From NCBI RefSeq assembly GCF_001522545.3, contig NC_031773.1, positions 46,287,010-46,351,009 of the forward strand: DNA of 64,000 nucleotides, written 5' to 3'. Under the pieces are notes generated by a model that did no database searches, was not told the origin of the DNA, and saw only the letters and a list, made by a program, of their open reading frames with translations. Position 1 is the stretch's first letter, and each line of letters starts with the position of its first letter. Origin of the DNA: Parus major. Taxonomy: Eukaryota > Chordata > Aves > Passeriformes > Paridae. This document shows positions 12,671-24,720 of this stretch, piece by piece. A program made the translations under genes and the position numbers.

Positions 12671-13020
12671 CAGGGCATGTCTACACTGCTCCATGATACA
12701 GTACACTGACATTAGAAAATCCTAATTGTGGCATATAATGATGCCATTAATCAGCCCATGTGCACTATACGTAATACTATACTAATCCTATTTGCTGATA
12801 GGAATTCTAGATTTGGTCTGTCCAGACCTATATCCACTCCATCTCCATTGGCTCTACAGCCATGCCCTTGTAAATATGTATTTTAACCAAAGCTAACTGA
12901 AAGGGTTCAGATTAACTAAATCAATCCTCCCACATAAAGAGGCTGCATAGACTTAATTAAATTGATAACTGGGCCAACATGAACTAAATGAGTGCAAATT
13001 TGGGTATAGACAAGGCTTTA
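12671..13020. mobile_element. Probable old hAT-type non-autonomous DNA element (degenerate TIRs)
   Basis: The left edge reads AGGGCATGTCTACACT and the right edge, reverse-complemented, reads AAAGCCTTGTCTATACC. These are imperfect terminal inverted repeats of the 'GGCTTGTCTACAC' kind seen on ancient amniote hAT elements. The ~350-base interior is A/T-rich with repeated TTAACT/TTAATTAAA motifs such as 'cagattaactaaatc', typical of those elements. No intact 8-base target duplication is visible and there is no transposase. The family name is not assigned, and recognition is from memory of the sequence style. Confidence 0.5.
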
Positions 13021-15130
13021 TTTTTCTTACTAAAATCATTAACTAACCCAAGCTTTGATTTGCATTAACTGCATGGTAACAAAAGTGAATACTCAGTAAG
13101 TCTTCTAATGTCTCTGTCTCCATCTGGCCCCAAATATAATACTTGCAAGAGCTGGACACACTTCTGAACATGCCCTTAGAAGAAGTATTTGTGTTCTTAC
13201 CTGAAGCCCACAGGACTCAGTAAAATTGCTGCTTTTTCCATAAAAATAACTTTATGGAAGCATCTATACAACCATTCCTCATGGAGGAATTTGAGCAAGT
13301 CTTGTTCTTACAGAGACCCTAAAATTTCTGAAGAAGCAGCAGTTAACCAAATAATTCTGTTCCGGCATCTCATCTATGGACCCTGTATAGGGATGATGGT
13401 ATTATCCTATTTTTCTTTCTCAGCTAGTTAATAGGAAATCCCCTTTCAAAGGCAATTTCCATTTTAAATCACCCACATTAAGAGAGACATGTTTAATACC
13501 AATAAATCCGCTTTCTTAAAAGAGACATAGAAGCCAGGCTCATCGGCTGACTAAATCCTCTCCCCCCACCCCCATTCCTGCCTTGCAATCTGTAGATCTC
13601 GCAGAAGGGTGATCTAAGACAGCTGTAGTTAGCTAGCTACACTTCTGAACACTAAGCTGCTCCTTGCTTCGTATTCACTCTGTGCCAAACCAAGGTCACA
13701 GGGACACGAGGAGCTAAAATACTCTTCTTGTTGTGGGAGTTGCAGCCGGAGATGCTTGGAGGCTGAGTTTCCACACACCTCCCATGGGAGCCTCTCCCTA
13801 CATCAGTCTCCCACTACAAGTCAGTGTGGGGTGAGTGCTATCTAAAGCCTCTGCAGATGAAATTATTTTTTCTCCTCAAAGCTTTATGTAGCACACAGAG
13901 GAGAACCAGCCACCAATTCCCAGAGGGATCATGATGCTCAAAACACATGCCCTAAGGGTCCCTCCTCATCTGTGGGGACCCTACTCTATCTTCACCAGTG
14001 CTTCTCCTGTCCAGAGGGATTTCCAGCCTAATTGCTCTTGCAGACAGTTGTACCACACCTATGGCAGCCTTTCCAGGTCTCTTGTGTGCCTAGAGCTGCA
14101 GCCAGCAGTGTGGGAAATGCTAAGGCTATACTCCATCAGAAGCCAAAGAATCATGACTTCAAAGGACCCCCACAAGGTCAGGGCTGCAGTGGCATAGGTA
14201 TCTCACTTGTCTGACAGGAAGAGACACAGCTGAGTGAAGTCCCTGTTGCTTCCCCCTGCTGTGACATGTATAAAGAGCAAAAAATTACAAAGTAAGATGA
14301 GGCTTAGGGGTAAAAAAGCAAAACCAAGGCACAGCAGAAAACCTTGATCTGGCTCCTCTTAGTGCTGCCAAGTACTGCCCCAAGGCCACCCATGTGATTT
14401 TCCCCTGCCCCATCATGCAGCTCCCATAGCCAGACCTTCTGCTGGCAGTTATAATGCTGTGTCTCTGCAATGGCCATTCATGAGAGACAACAGCCAGCTC
14501 CTTTCACTTAGATGAGACCAAGACATAGCAGTAGGAATCCAAAAAATTACTTTGAAATCTTCTATCTGAAGCACATATAATTCATTGTGCATTTTTCCAG
14601 TTGGAAGTATGAACTATTTATTTGGCAAAACAATCCTTGTTTGTTTGATAGCAAAGGGGTCCATTTGCTCTGGACACATCCTTGTTCCCCCACTAAATAC
14701 ACAGGCTCCAGCTCTGCAAGCACCCCTATAGGTGGTGTAATTATGCATGGGCATGCCAAAAACAGCATCACCACCAGCCTGTGTGCCTGTGTGAAGTAGG
14801 ACCCCACAGAGTGGTGGGACTGAGCCCAGTGACCGAGGAGGGCCCTTGAGCAATGTCTCAACCCTGCAGCAGGACCCTTAAAATCAGATCCTTCCTTTCC
14901 AGGATCACTGCTCCAACAAAGCCTGTTGATAAAGAAACATTTCAAAAAGAAGTATATTTCTTTAAGGAGAGTAAAGGTAAGAACAGAAGACACTTGTTTC
15001 GTGCTTTACTGTTTAAAGAACCTCACCCTCATTTTGCTCCACGAGTCTGTGTCTGACTGGGCACTGCTAAGCAGCAAGGACAGTTCTTCCATTGTGAGAA
15101 ACCGCCCTGCCTTTACTGGAGCAGGAAGCC
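13021..15130. other. Unique non-coding stretch, no gene seen
   Basis: About 2.1 kb of mixed composition. The longest frame (143 codons, minus, 14562-14993) has no recognisable domain. No splice-supported exon or repeat was identified. Confidence 0.5.
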
Positions 15131-15183
15131 ATCCTCCTCCTCCGCCTCCTCCTCCTCCTCCGCCTCCTCCTCCTCCTCCCTCG
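15131..15183 (+). repeat. (TCC)n triplet microsatellite with periodic CpG interruptions
   Basis: The tract consists of TCC triplets interrupted by GCC at an 18-base spacing (G at 15144 and 15162, then TCG at 15182-15183). It therefore behaves as a small higher-order repeat with CpGs at regular intervals. It is a polypyrimidine tract followed by GCAG, so it also resembles a strong splice-acceptor region on the plus strand. The proline-rich frame through it is a consequence of the repeat. Confidence 0.9.
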
Positions 15184-17846
15184 CAGCACTCTTTCCAGTC
15201 TAGATAGCATGGATAATTATATCTGTTTCTATGCTCTGCTTAACCAAAATGCTATTTCTTAAACAATTCCATAAACACAGATAAGAGCACTTTGCGTTCA
15301 ATCTTGCACTTATTTTCCACCTGATAATAAGATCCATTTTTTGACCAGAGAGTGCATAAACCTTAAAAAAATACTTAATCCTGTAGTCAATGGAGAGAAA
15401 GAGGAAGGGCAAAAACATGAGTTGGGGGACCTTCATGGCTTTCTGCTCTGCAACTTGTCGTAATAGGTCATAGCAGTTAGGTTACATTACAAGACAAGAC
15501 CAATGAATGATATGTAGATCAGGGTAAAGCGTAGAAAGATTAATATAAATTTTATGCAACAGCTTGCTTAAATAATGCTTCTAGGGAAAAATAAGTTAAG
15601 GAAACAGTGGGAGGGAGAGCACAGAATCCTCATTTTCTGTTATTCCAAGAAAATTTGAACCCGTTCAGTGGACAAAACATCTTGCTTGACCAGAATAATT
15701 TTGCTTTAAAAAGATGAATTAATACCCTAAGTAACTTCTACCCTGCCCCAGGGTGGAGTTAGGTGCGTGCTAGAATATTCCTATCTGTCTGTATCTGCAC
15801 TGAACTGTTAAGCAGATGCTCACTGAGGAGAAAATAGACTGCAATAAACTGGCACTGACACAGATCTGAATCGCTGGAACTGCTATGGAGATAAAATTCA
15901 TTTAAGAAATGTGGTTTCCATTTCCATTTTCCTTTAATAAAAAGCTATTGAAACATTAAAAATACCTACTATTTCAAGCAGCATACTATACACATAAGTA
16001 AGAGAAGAAACAGACTTCATTTTATTATGTAAAATGTAATACAGCCCGATACTGCACCTCATGGAAGAGCCAAATTAAAGTCCTTTTCAGAGCAAAGAAC
16101 AAATCCTGTTCTCATTTACAGAGCTGACCAACAGTTAAGGTCTGGTCCATTTTCAAAGCCATAGTCAACGTGTGAGGACACACCACAGACCCCGATAGAA
16201 CTGCACAAGGGAAAGAAGAGAGCATACAATGCAACACACCCGAGTGGAGATCTCTAGCTATGCTGACAGCGGACTGCCCTTCCTCCCTTGATCAACCACC
16301 TCCTTGGTATTACTCTTGGTGCTCTGTCCCAGTCACCACGCAGTGTGAGCCAATACACTCTCGTCACTTTAGCACTACTCATCCCAGAATGGGGCAAAAC
16401 CCTAAAACAGGCGACTCTTTGATCTTCATGCAAATTTCCCCAAGTTCTGCCCAGGCTGCTCAACAGCATGTAATGAGCTCCTATCCTGTGCAATGAGTAC
16501 TCATGACAAAACCCAAAAATTACACAGATAAATCATTGTCTCCTCTCATGATACTGAGAACAGTAATTATTCTGCCAAATTAACCTGCCTCCGAATCAAG
16601 CCTTTGGTCTTGACTCTAGGAAGATTTAAGAGTATGAGTTTGAAGCACCCTTAGTACTCAGATGAGATCAGAAGTGGAAAGCTATAATGGAGAGCTCTGT
16701 GCCCCTCCCCTGCCCCTGTGTAAGCTAGGCAGACAGCTCTAGAGCTGGTGGTTGTCACACCAGCCTTACAGAGATCTGTGAAAGCTGAACAGACACAGCA
16801 CCCTAAATGCTTGTCATTATGTACCAAAAAGAAACATTGCCATGCTAAGCTAATAGATGATCAGGTCTTCTTTAACAATGTGACCAAAGATCAGCATGGA
16901 CATGATAAATTGCTGCATAATTTCAACACTGAAGAAAAAAGCTAAGAGTTTTAAATACCATTTTTACTGGCTATGACCCCACACACACACACACTCCACC
17001 TTGTGTATTTCTCCTAGAAAACATTAGCATCACAGTGCCCAAGCCCCAACTCTTTCTGGTCGCTTGTATTCACTGTCTTGCACCAGCCTGTTGTAGGAGA
17101 AACATGGTCGAAGGTGAAATATCATCCCTGTTGCTGCAGAAGGTTTCCAGGTCACTAGCAGAGGATGGCAACCCAGAATTAGCAAGAACATATAGGTTGC
17201 CAGAAAATTAGCATGAGGCTTATATCTATACTGCGTTTTTGGTCTCCAGGAAGAAGCTAAGCAGCCATTTCATTACAGCCACACTTTGAATGCTGTTGCA
17301 GTGGCATAAGGAAAGCAAAAAATTACCAATGCTCTTTTCAATAAGGCCTTGAAAAGTATTTGTGATGGAGAAGAGGAAAGTGCCACATTTAGGGGTGGCT
17401 CCTGATATGGGACCCTTTAGGTTCTCAGGGAGAAGAAAGGGCAGGCTGTTCCACAAGGGAAAGCAAGAAAAGCTGGGCACTGCAGCACCACACCATCACC
17501 AACACAGGCACAGCACCTGAGACAAGCCAGTACAGCAAGTCACCTTACAACCACAAATCAAGTCCAAGGTCAGTCGAGGAAACACAACAAGATCCATCAA
17601 AGCTGTGCTGCTCACTGCACAGCTCAGGCTCAGAGCAAGGCTGAGGCTAGAGGGCATCTCCAGGCCAAGGAGCAGTGAGGGTGAATGGGTGGGGGTTCCA
17701 CGTGAGGTGCTCAGGGCAATTGCAGCCCACCAGAGCAGTGGGGCTTGGCAGCAGCGTGCAATACTCATACCCCATGTCAGGGCCATGAGTCAGCTTCCAT
17801 GGCTGCTGCTCCAAGTTTTTCACCTAGCAACAAGACAGACGGATGG

Positions 17847-17849
<3 letters not shown>
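15184..17849. other. Unique non-coding stretch, no gene seen
   Basis: About 2.7 kb. The left part (15.2-16.1 kb) is A/T-rich and the right part (16.7-17.8 kb) more GC-rich. It includes a short (AC)7 tract at 16981-16994. Frames are under 100 codons, apart from one of 123 codons at 17605-17976 that is prolonged by the G homopolymer. No family resemblance was seen. Confidence 0.5.

Positions 17850-17888
<39 letters not shown>
17850..17888. repeat. 39-base G homopolymer
   Basis: An uninterrupted run of 39 G residues. It has the strongest possible G-quadruplex-forming composition, and the complement is poly-C. Long G runs are rare in vertebrate genomes and unstable in cloning and sequencing, so the exact length is unreliable and may reflect a sequencing or assembly effect. 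Poly-glycine and poly-proline frames across it are artefacts of the run. Confidence 0.95.
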
Positions 17889-20099
17889 CGTGTTAGGAGA
17901 GATGTTGAAGCAAAATGAGACAAGAAAGACAGAAACCAAATTGTCAGGGAGATTAAGAGAAAGATGCGGTGCCTGAAGCTACTTGAGCTTCTAAAGGACA
18001 AAGTTCGTGGGTAGCAGAGTCCCTTCTGCACTTTCCCTTCCTGAGAACGCATGAACACCTCTCATGGGGTGAGAGACACATCCAGCTCCCTCTTGAGCCA
18101 CACTGCAGGTCTGTGGGTTCCTGTGCTTTCATCTGCATGTCAAAAACTCTGCACCAGCTCATCTATGACCACAGGCTTTGTCATTTGCAGTGCATGAGCT
18201 TACCCTGATTCTGCTTCTCACCAGGCAACACAAAGTGCTATGTCAAGGGGTAGCCACGAGGCAGTTCTCGCAATGCCCACTGAGGAAAAACAAGTGAGTG
18301 CTACCACAGCTGACTTTCAGCTGGTTGAACTGAACCCACTGGGAGGTTTGGAAGGCGTGACACCAAGAGCTGCCTAGGGCATGGACCCTATCCAGCACCA
18401 GAACCCCATACCCTCCCCCAGGACACACCATGCTGCGGTCTTTCCTGCTGGTGACAGGCTTAGGATCAGGGAGAATAGCCAGGCTGCTTCACCACCTCTT
18501 CCCAGAGAAGAGAATGCTTTCAGAGACTTGAGGGTCAGCACTAGGGAAGGCTGTGCCTCCTCAAGCTCTAAAAAAAGGACTTTGTTCCCGCTCAGCAATT
18601 TTTTTCCCATCTGGGCTAAATCCACTCTTAGAAAGAGATAGCTCTATCTCCAGGGAAACAGGCTCTCTGCGCTCACAGGGACTCAGCCAGCTCCCCCTCT
18701 CCTTTTGCTATGGGGTCACTCAGCACCCAGGCACCCAGGCACCATGGGGCATCGAGCTCATAGGGCCACCCAGGTCTGGAGCTCTGTGAGCACAGAATGC
18801 TCCAAGGCAACATGTGCTGGGCTCTGTGCTGGAGCCACTCAGCACCTTTGTGAACTTGCCCAGCTCTGGAGGGCTCACACAAAAATGATTACAGAGATTG
18901 ACCATGCTCAGAAGTCTCTCATTACTGAGAGTGACTCGTGCAGTCTGCTTTGAATCTTCTTATTTGCCCAAAATAGCTTCATGTTCTCAGCACCAGTTTT
19001 CTTTGCAAAATCATTCACTGCCCTCCTTCCTACCAAAGAGAGCCACACATGTCCTGCTCACCAAGAAGTCCTCCCTAGCTGCACTACACCATCCTAGGAC
19101 CCCCCTCACAATGACCCTCCATCCTCTCCCCTTCTGGTTACTGCAAGTCCATGGGATGCTTTGGGCAAGCTGGGGAACCAAAACAGCTCAGAGGGAGTCA
19201 GGGTGACATGACAAGAGCAGAGTTCATTGCAGAGCCCCCCAGGCCCCTTTTCCAGTAAGCAAACCTCCCAGTGATCACCTCCTCCCCATGCCTGCCCAAT
19301 CTCTGGGCAAACAATTCATGTCATGGTGGAGGAAGGTTTCACCTAGCAGTTTTTGGCATTCCTGTCCCTAGGATCAACCCTCAAATCTGAGACCCAACGA
19401 AATTACCCCAGCAGCTACATTTTGGGGATCTGAGAGAAATGTTCTGCACTAGCATCTGAGATAGAAAGGAAACAAGTCTACAAGGGTCTTCTCAGCTACA
19501 GTTCCCCCACCCATGCATGGACATGATACCTCTCCTATGAGTTCTGTCCCAGGTAACTCACCCTTCTCTGCTTTGGGGACAAATTTCCAAATCTATGATC
19601 TAAAATCAAATCCAAATCTGCTTCTATGCTCAGAAGCAGAGACAGCCAATGCACTCCGCATTATGTTGCAGGAGAGTTAAAAAGCCAGTTTCCACACAGC
19701 CCTGCCATCAGATCTGCCCTGCTGGGATGCCAGTCAAAGAGGAGCACACATGGGCAGTGGACATGGGCCTTCCTACCCCCCAGACTTTGGGGCAGAGCAC
19801 AGCACAGGAGCTCAGCCCCAATACAATGCCCGCCCCGAGTTTGTTGCAGGATCTGTGCCTTATCTCGCCTCAGCATCTGAAAGCAGACTTTGGCTAAGTC
19901 CTACATGCTGCTATTTAAAGTAAGCCAATTTGTATTCATTCTGCTCGCTACATTCACCAGTTGTTCTGAATTGTGTTTGAAGCTGAAGGGAAGAGGAAAT
20001 GTACAACAAGAAAAAATTATACACTGGTAAATTTTGTGCTAATCCCTTCTCCTCCCATTATCACTTCCCCTTTTTTGGGGTTTCTTTTTGTTTTCTGTG
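17889..20099. other. GC-richer non-coding stretch, no gene seen
   Basis: About 2.2 kb, relatively GC-rich from 18.0 to 19.9 kb but with no CpG clustering. Many overlapping frames of 60-102 codons occur on both strands, as expected from composition. A short CACCCAGG tandem repeat lies around 18725-18742. No exon, RNA gene or clear transposon was recognised. Confidence 0.5.
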
Positions 20100-20480
20100 T
20101 TTTATGTATTATTAGCTTTAGCATAATTTTGACTGAGAAAATACGTAGCTGATAGGACGGACTAATTACACTACCTAGAAGAATTAATTACACCATCTGT
20201 GACTGACAGTGGAGCCTGACTTGTTGCTTCCTGGTAGATGGAGCTACACCACCAGCTGCCCCTAATATTTCCCTGTAGAAAGCAAAAGAGGAATTACTGT
20301 CGGAAGCATCATTTAAAAGCCATTACTTCTCTTTTTTAGTTATTTAACGTCATTGGGTGACCTAGCCTGGCTGGCCGAGTCAGGGATGAGGCTCATTTGC
20401 CTTCCCTTGTGATCTTTCTACTGATATTTCAACACATATCCTGGACCTCTGTCACTAGCAATTAAGGGGCTCAGTCAATC
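20100..20480. promoter_or_regulatory. Putative conserved non-coding element with paired homeobox sites
   Basis: This A/T-rich unique block has a motif density typical of developmental enhancers. The 11-base word TAATTACAC(T/C)A occurs twice in the same orientation, from 20163 and from 20185, 22 bases or two helical turns apart. A TGACAG (MEIS/TGIF-like) site is at 20204-20209, and another AATTA core lies near 20460. It is not low-complexity and no repeat family is evident. The boundaries and the idea of conservation are inference; no alignment was possible. Confidence 0.35.
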
Positions 20481-23400
20481 CTAAGAACTAAAATGGGCCA
20501 GGGGCCCATTTTCAAGGCAAGTGGAACAGTGTGGTTCATGTCCCTAGAGCTACCCTCCTCTTCTACCTCTTCACATCTCCTGGAACCACCTCTCTGGAGG
20601 AAGCCATCCAGGAGCTGGAGCCAGGCTTTGTCTGCAAGTCAGAACAGCCTAAGTATGTTTTGGGGGTTGCACTAAGAATGTGATGGTCAGAATCATCACA
20701 GGACATCCAATGCCCTGAACTTTGCCCAGTGTTCTCATAGAGACTCCCAAGATGAGCATTTGCTGTTGTTCACCAACAATGGGTGGGATAGGAGGGCAGG
20801 CCATTCCCTCAGCATTCACTGTGCATGGGAAAGAAGCCACCACACCTCAGAGGAAGCAGGGACCTGGAGGCAGTGAGATTTTGTCTTCCTGGAAAGACTG
20901 CATCTCTTATGTGTTCACCCACAGAGTCCCATCTAGCTGCTGCTGCCCTGCCATGCCCAATGGACTCTGTCTGCAGCCATGAAAGGACTGGGACAGCTTT
21001 GGTGTCTGCAGCCAGCTGAGGATCTGTCCTGGTTTATATTCTGCTTACAGTGGGTCTGCTGAAGATTGTCATGGCTGAACGTGGGTGATGGAAGATCTGT
21101 GCAGATGCACAGCCTTGAATGTGTGTTTTCAGCTAAGGGAAAGGAGTCGTGCCCACATGGGTCAGGAAATTTTAAGTAGTCATGCTTTAAGGTAGCTGTT
21201 CCTGCCCTTTTTGCCTCCAGCTCTGCTGCAGTTCTTTTCCTCCCACTTGTCTTTTAAGCCCACTCAATTTGCACAGGGTAAGCTGCAGTTATGTTAGAGC
21301 AAACCTCTTGCTTGCATAAACACATTCCTAAGCAAAATTCAGCAAACAACTGTGCATGTACCCCCTTGCTATTGTTTGGCAGGTACACATTACGTGGACA
21401 AAAAACCTCACTCTCCAGCCCTTGCTCCTTATTTTTAACTACAGTTCTGGTTTTATTCAGTGCTGAACAACTTAGTGCAGTGATCCTTAGCCTAAGAAAC
21501 CTGAATTCTTCTCTAGATAATCAAGGAAGAGCTCAAGAGATCCACTGAGACCTTATGTTTGCCTGACTCAGTTTCTGCCCTGGGTCTTGAACAGCATCCA
21601 AAACACATACGGGTTAAGCCTCTAGGAAACACATGCTAGTAGGACACAGACAGATCCTGGGGAATTCCCAGGCGCTCACAGGGGAGGTGAGCTTCATTTT
21701 GGAACTCATATTGGGAAAAGTCTGTGATGGCAACAAAGGACTTTCAGTGCACAAAGATGCTCTAGCCTTAACCTGTAGGCAGGGTGTTGAGAACAACCCA
21801 CAACTCTCTAAAGGGCTTTTTAAACATCATTAAATTCCTTGGTGGGTGCTGAAATACCAAGGTACTAGTCCTGCACTGTCCGGGCAAAAACTCATGTATG
21901 GCTTGTAACAAATATTTGCATAGATGCATTTCACATGGGACAAACTTCCTGAAATCCTTCTCTTCTGAAAAGGAGAGGAACTATAAAATTTGGTGTTTTG
22001 GCTTTCTTCTTCCCCAGGTAATCCTTGTGCTCATTCCCATTGAATGAAATTCTCTACCTCAAATTTGGGAATGTTTTTCTTTGCAGCCTATGGCCACTCC
22101 CAGCTCCAAGGACATGCCACCAGTTTCTCTTGGAATGACTATTTTCTGCATCTTGCCAAGTTCTGTATATGTGGGTGAAGGGTGGAAGAACAGCAGGCTG
22201 GAGTGAGCTGGAGAGCAGAAAGGAGATGTGGCAGAAAGAGGAACAACAATAAGCCAGAGAGAGTCTAAGGAAAGGGTGTCTATATGAAGTAAAAGGTCTG
22301 ATGAAGGGGAACAGTCACAGGGGAACAACAGGAAAAATGTGGAGAACAACACCACCAATGCAATGAGTTACCAAAATGAGAGAGGAAAAGAGAGCAGATG
22401 CATGGAGAAATGACAGGGAAATGCCAGTCTGCTGTTTGCAATTCTGGAAATAGTGATGGAATGAAGGATTTGGAGCTGCTAAAGGATATTCAGGCACACG
22501 TTTTTCAAGAAGCTATTCCTGCATTTTCAGCTGGGTATTTCTGTGACCTTGAAATGTCACTTTATTTCTTTAAACCTTCACTTACTTACCTGTCATTTAG
22601 AGGTAGTGATAATATTTCAATCACAACAGCATGGGTATGCTTAAGCAAAAACTTCAAGATCATGGGTGAAACTGCAAAGTATTGTCACACATAGTCAGAT
22701 TTCACACATGTACAGACATGCTCAATATATGACCTCATATATTGATAACGACTTGCATGTAGGTTCAAATATATCACAAAGGTATATGCTAAATGCTTTA
22801 TTTATTTAGGCCAAGCTGACATTTCATGGTTGCCTAGTTACCAGAGAACAATAATGAGAATCTGCTTAGAATATATTGCATAATGAAGGGAAGGGAGAGG
22901 GCAGATGGGTATCATGTCAGACACAACCACTTGTCGGGTAGGTTAGCCCCTTTGGTGGGAAACATAGAGAAAGGCAAAAGAGATCAGAGCTGAAAGGAAT
23001 TCAGAGAGGGAAGCAATAAGCTGGGGCAGAAGGTATGCATGGTTCTTGGAATTCCCATGGCACATCTGTGAGCATGAATCAAAGCTCAGGTCACTGGAAG
23101 CTGTGAAATGCTCATTACTTTTATGACATATTCCAGGTCTCAAGTTAAACAGACATTGGGAACATCGTATGTGGTTAAACATCTGCCTTAACTTACACCA
23201 GGCCTCTACCTTCCTCCAAACCAGTACTGGTACCATTTCTTCAAAACAAATGCCTTTGCTAAATGTAATGAAGAATAAGGTTTTGCTGAACTAAAAAGCA
23301 TCCCAAAAAGTGCATTTTTTCCTTCCAACTGCATTAATTTTCTCCAAGATTTGCCTCCAATGCAGCTTCCAACCATTTCAAAATTTGCTTGGCCTGATTT

Positions 23401-24224
23401 TGTAAACTCATGGAAGAGCCTTAAGGTTCAGAAACTCATCTGACTGTTCCATTTCATGCTAATGGCAGTCTGTGTAAATTTTTTGATGGAAAAAAAATCT
23501 TTCTCAATTTGACATCTTGTGTTGCCAGATCTCATACAAGCCCAGAAAGCTTAATGAGGGAGCTTGAATTCATCCCAGGAAACCCTGAGAGTGGTTTATG
23601 GTTCAACATTCCCTTCAGAATAGAGATTCTGGAGTTCAACCTTCCCTGAAGGCACATCTAATAGCAGACAAAGAGGTTAAGACAAAATTAAAGATTAGTG
23701 TATTTGCTACTATCTAGATATTAAAAATAAAATTGCTACACTCAAAGACAGAAAAACAGGCTTTTGCTATAGTTAAGCTGCCAGAAGTTCACTCTCTCTA
23801 TCATCCAGCTTAAAGATGCTAGGACACAGTCCTTGTACTAAGGATTTTCAGGCAAATACCCTTGTCCTGGGTATTTCTCAGACACATACTGGATATGTTA
23901 CTTACCTTAAATACATAGCTCCTAAAGTTTCACTGAGAGTTAAGGCTTCTATCCATACTCCTCAATCTCCAAGAACTCCCTATGACTCATAACATTAATA
24001 TTTAATCAAGCTATGTTAACATTTCTTCCAAATGATTATTGACTGTCCTAACTTTAGAGATGCTGTTGTTGTCCCTTGATCATATCTAGGAACAACTCCT
24101 GACAAGGTAGTTAAAAAACCTCTTTGCTGGTGAAGTTAAATACCAATGTTTAACTTGGCTCCAAACAAGCCATTTTAATGTTCTTAAAGAAATATTGCTA
24201 AGACTGTCATAGCATATGTGTGGT
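20481..24224. other. Unique non-coding stretch, no gene seen
   Basis: About 3.7 kb. It contains an RFX-like GTTGCCTAGTTACC at 22829-22842 (weak match) and scattered frames below 100 codons. A TGTCCTGG at 21025-21032 resembles an LTR start, but no matching LTR body or end follows. Confidence 0.5.
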
Positions 24225-24720
24225 ACTGGACCCAAAGGACCACCCAGCCCAGTGCTCTGAATACAGCAAGAACCAGCAAAGTCTTAGGAAAAGACAGAAC
24301 AAATATACAGTGATCCTTCTCCTACTGTATTCTCCCAGCAGCCAGGTATCTGTGGCTGAGAGTTTATTGAGCCAAAGATCACATCTCTGTCAATGAGTTT
24401 AGTAGATCTTAACCCTTCTTTTTTCTTTTTTCTTTTTTTTCCATAAATGTGTCAAGATGCTTTTAGAACTATTTATAATTTTGCCCTTCACACCATCCGG
24501 TGAATTCCACAATTTATGCATGCACCAGATGAAAAAAGTGCCTCTTTTTTATTTTGACTGATAAATTTACTGGGGATTCCTACTCTTCATATTAAGAGAA
24601 AACAGTAATTTCCTCCTCATCTCTGTGATCCTCCTTGACCCCTGTCATGCCCTACTCAGACATCTCTTTTTCAGGCTGAAAGTCCTAACACCCTACCAAA
24701 TAAAAGGGACGGTTCGAGTC
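24225..24720 (-). mobile_element. Ancient, diverged CR1-type LINE fragment, antisense
   Basis: On the plus strand the order is the antisense of an old amniote CR1/L3-like 3' region. There is 'cccagtgctctgaatacagc', then a tract ending 'gtcaatgagtttagtagatc', 'aagatgcttttagaactatt', 'gcccttcacaccatccggtg', 'gaattccacaatttatgcat', and 'acatctctttttcaggctga'. These blocks occur in the same order in related reptile and bird CR1 elements. The copy is strongly diverged and interrupted by T-rich runs near 24419-24441. It is non-coding and much older than the CR1 at 8.3 kb. Confidence 0.72.

Noticed and set aside
14926..15207. Frame with a proline-rich tail
   Set aside because: The proline tract is a translation of the TCC microsatellite.
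17605..18058. Frames containing poly-glycine and poly-proline
   Set aside because: The homopolymeric residues come directly from the 39-base G run.
21025..21060. TGTCCTGGTTT resembling an LTR start
   Set aside because: No LTR body blocks or terminal AACCACA-type end follow within a plausible distance.
22829..22842. GTTGCCTAGTTACC as an X-box
   Set aside because: Only the left half fits the RFX consensus; the right half is wrong.
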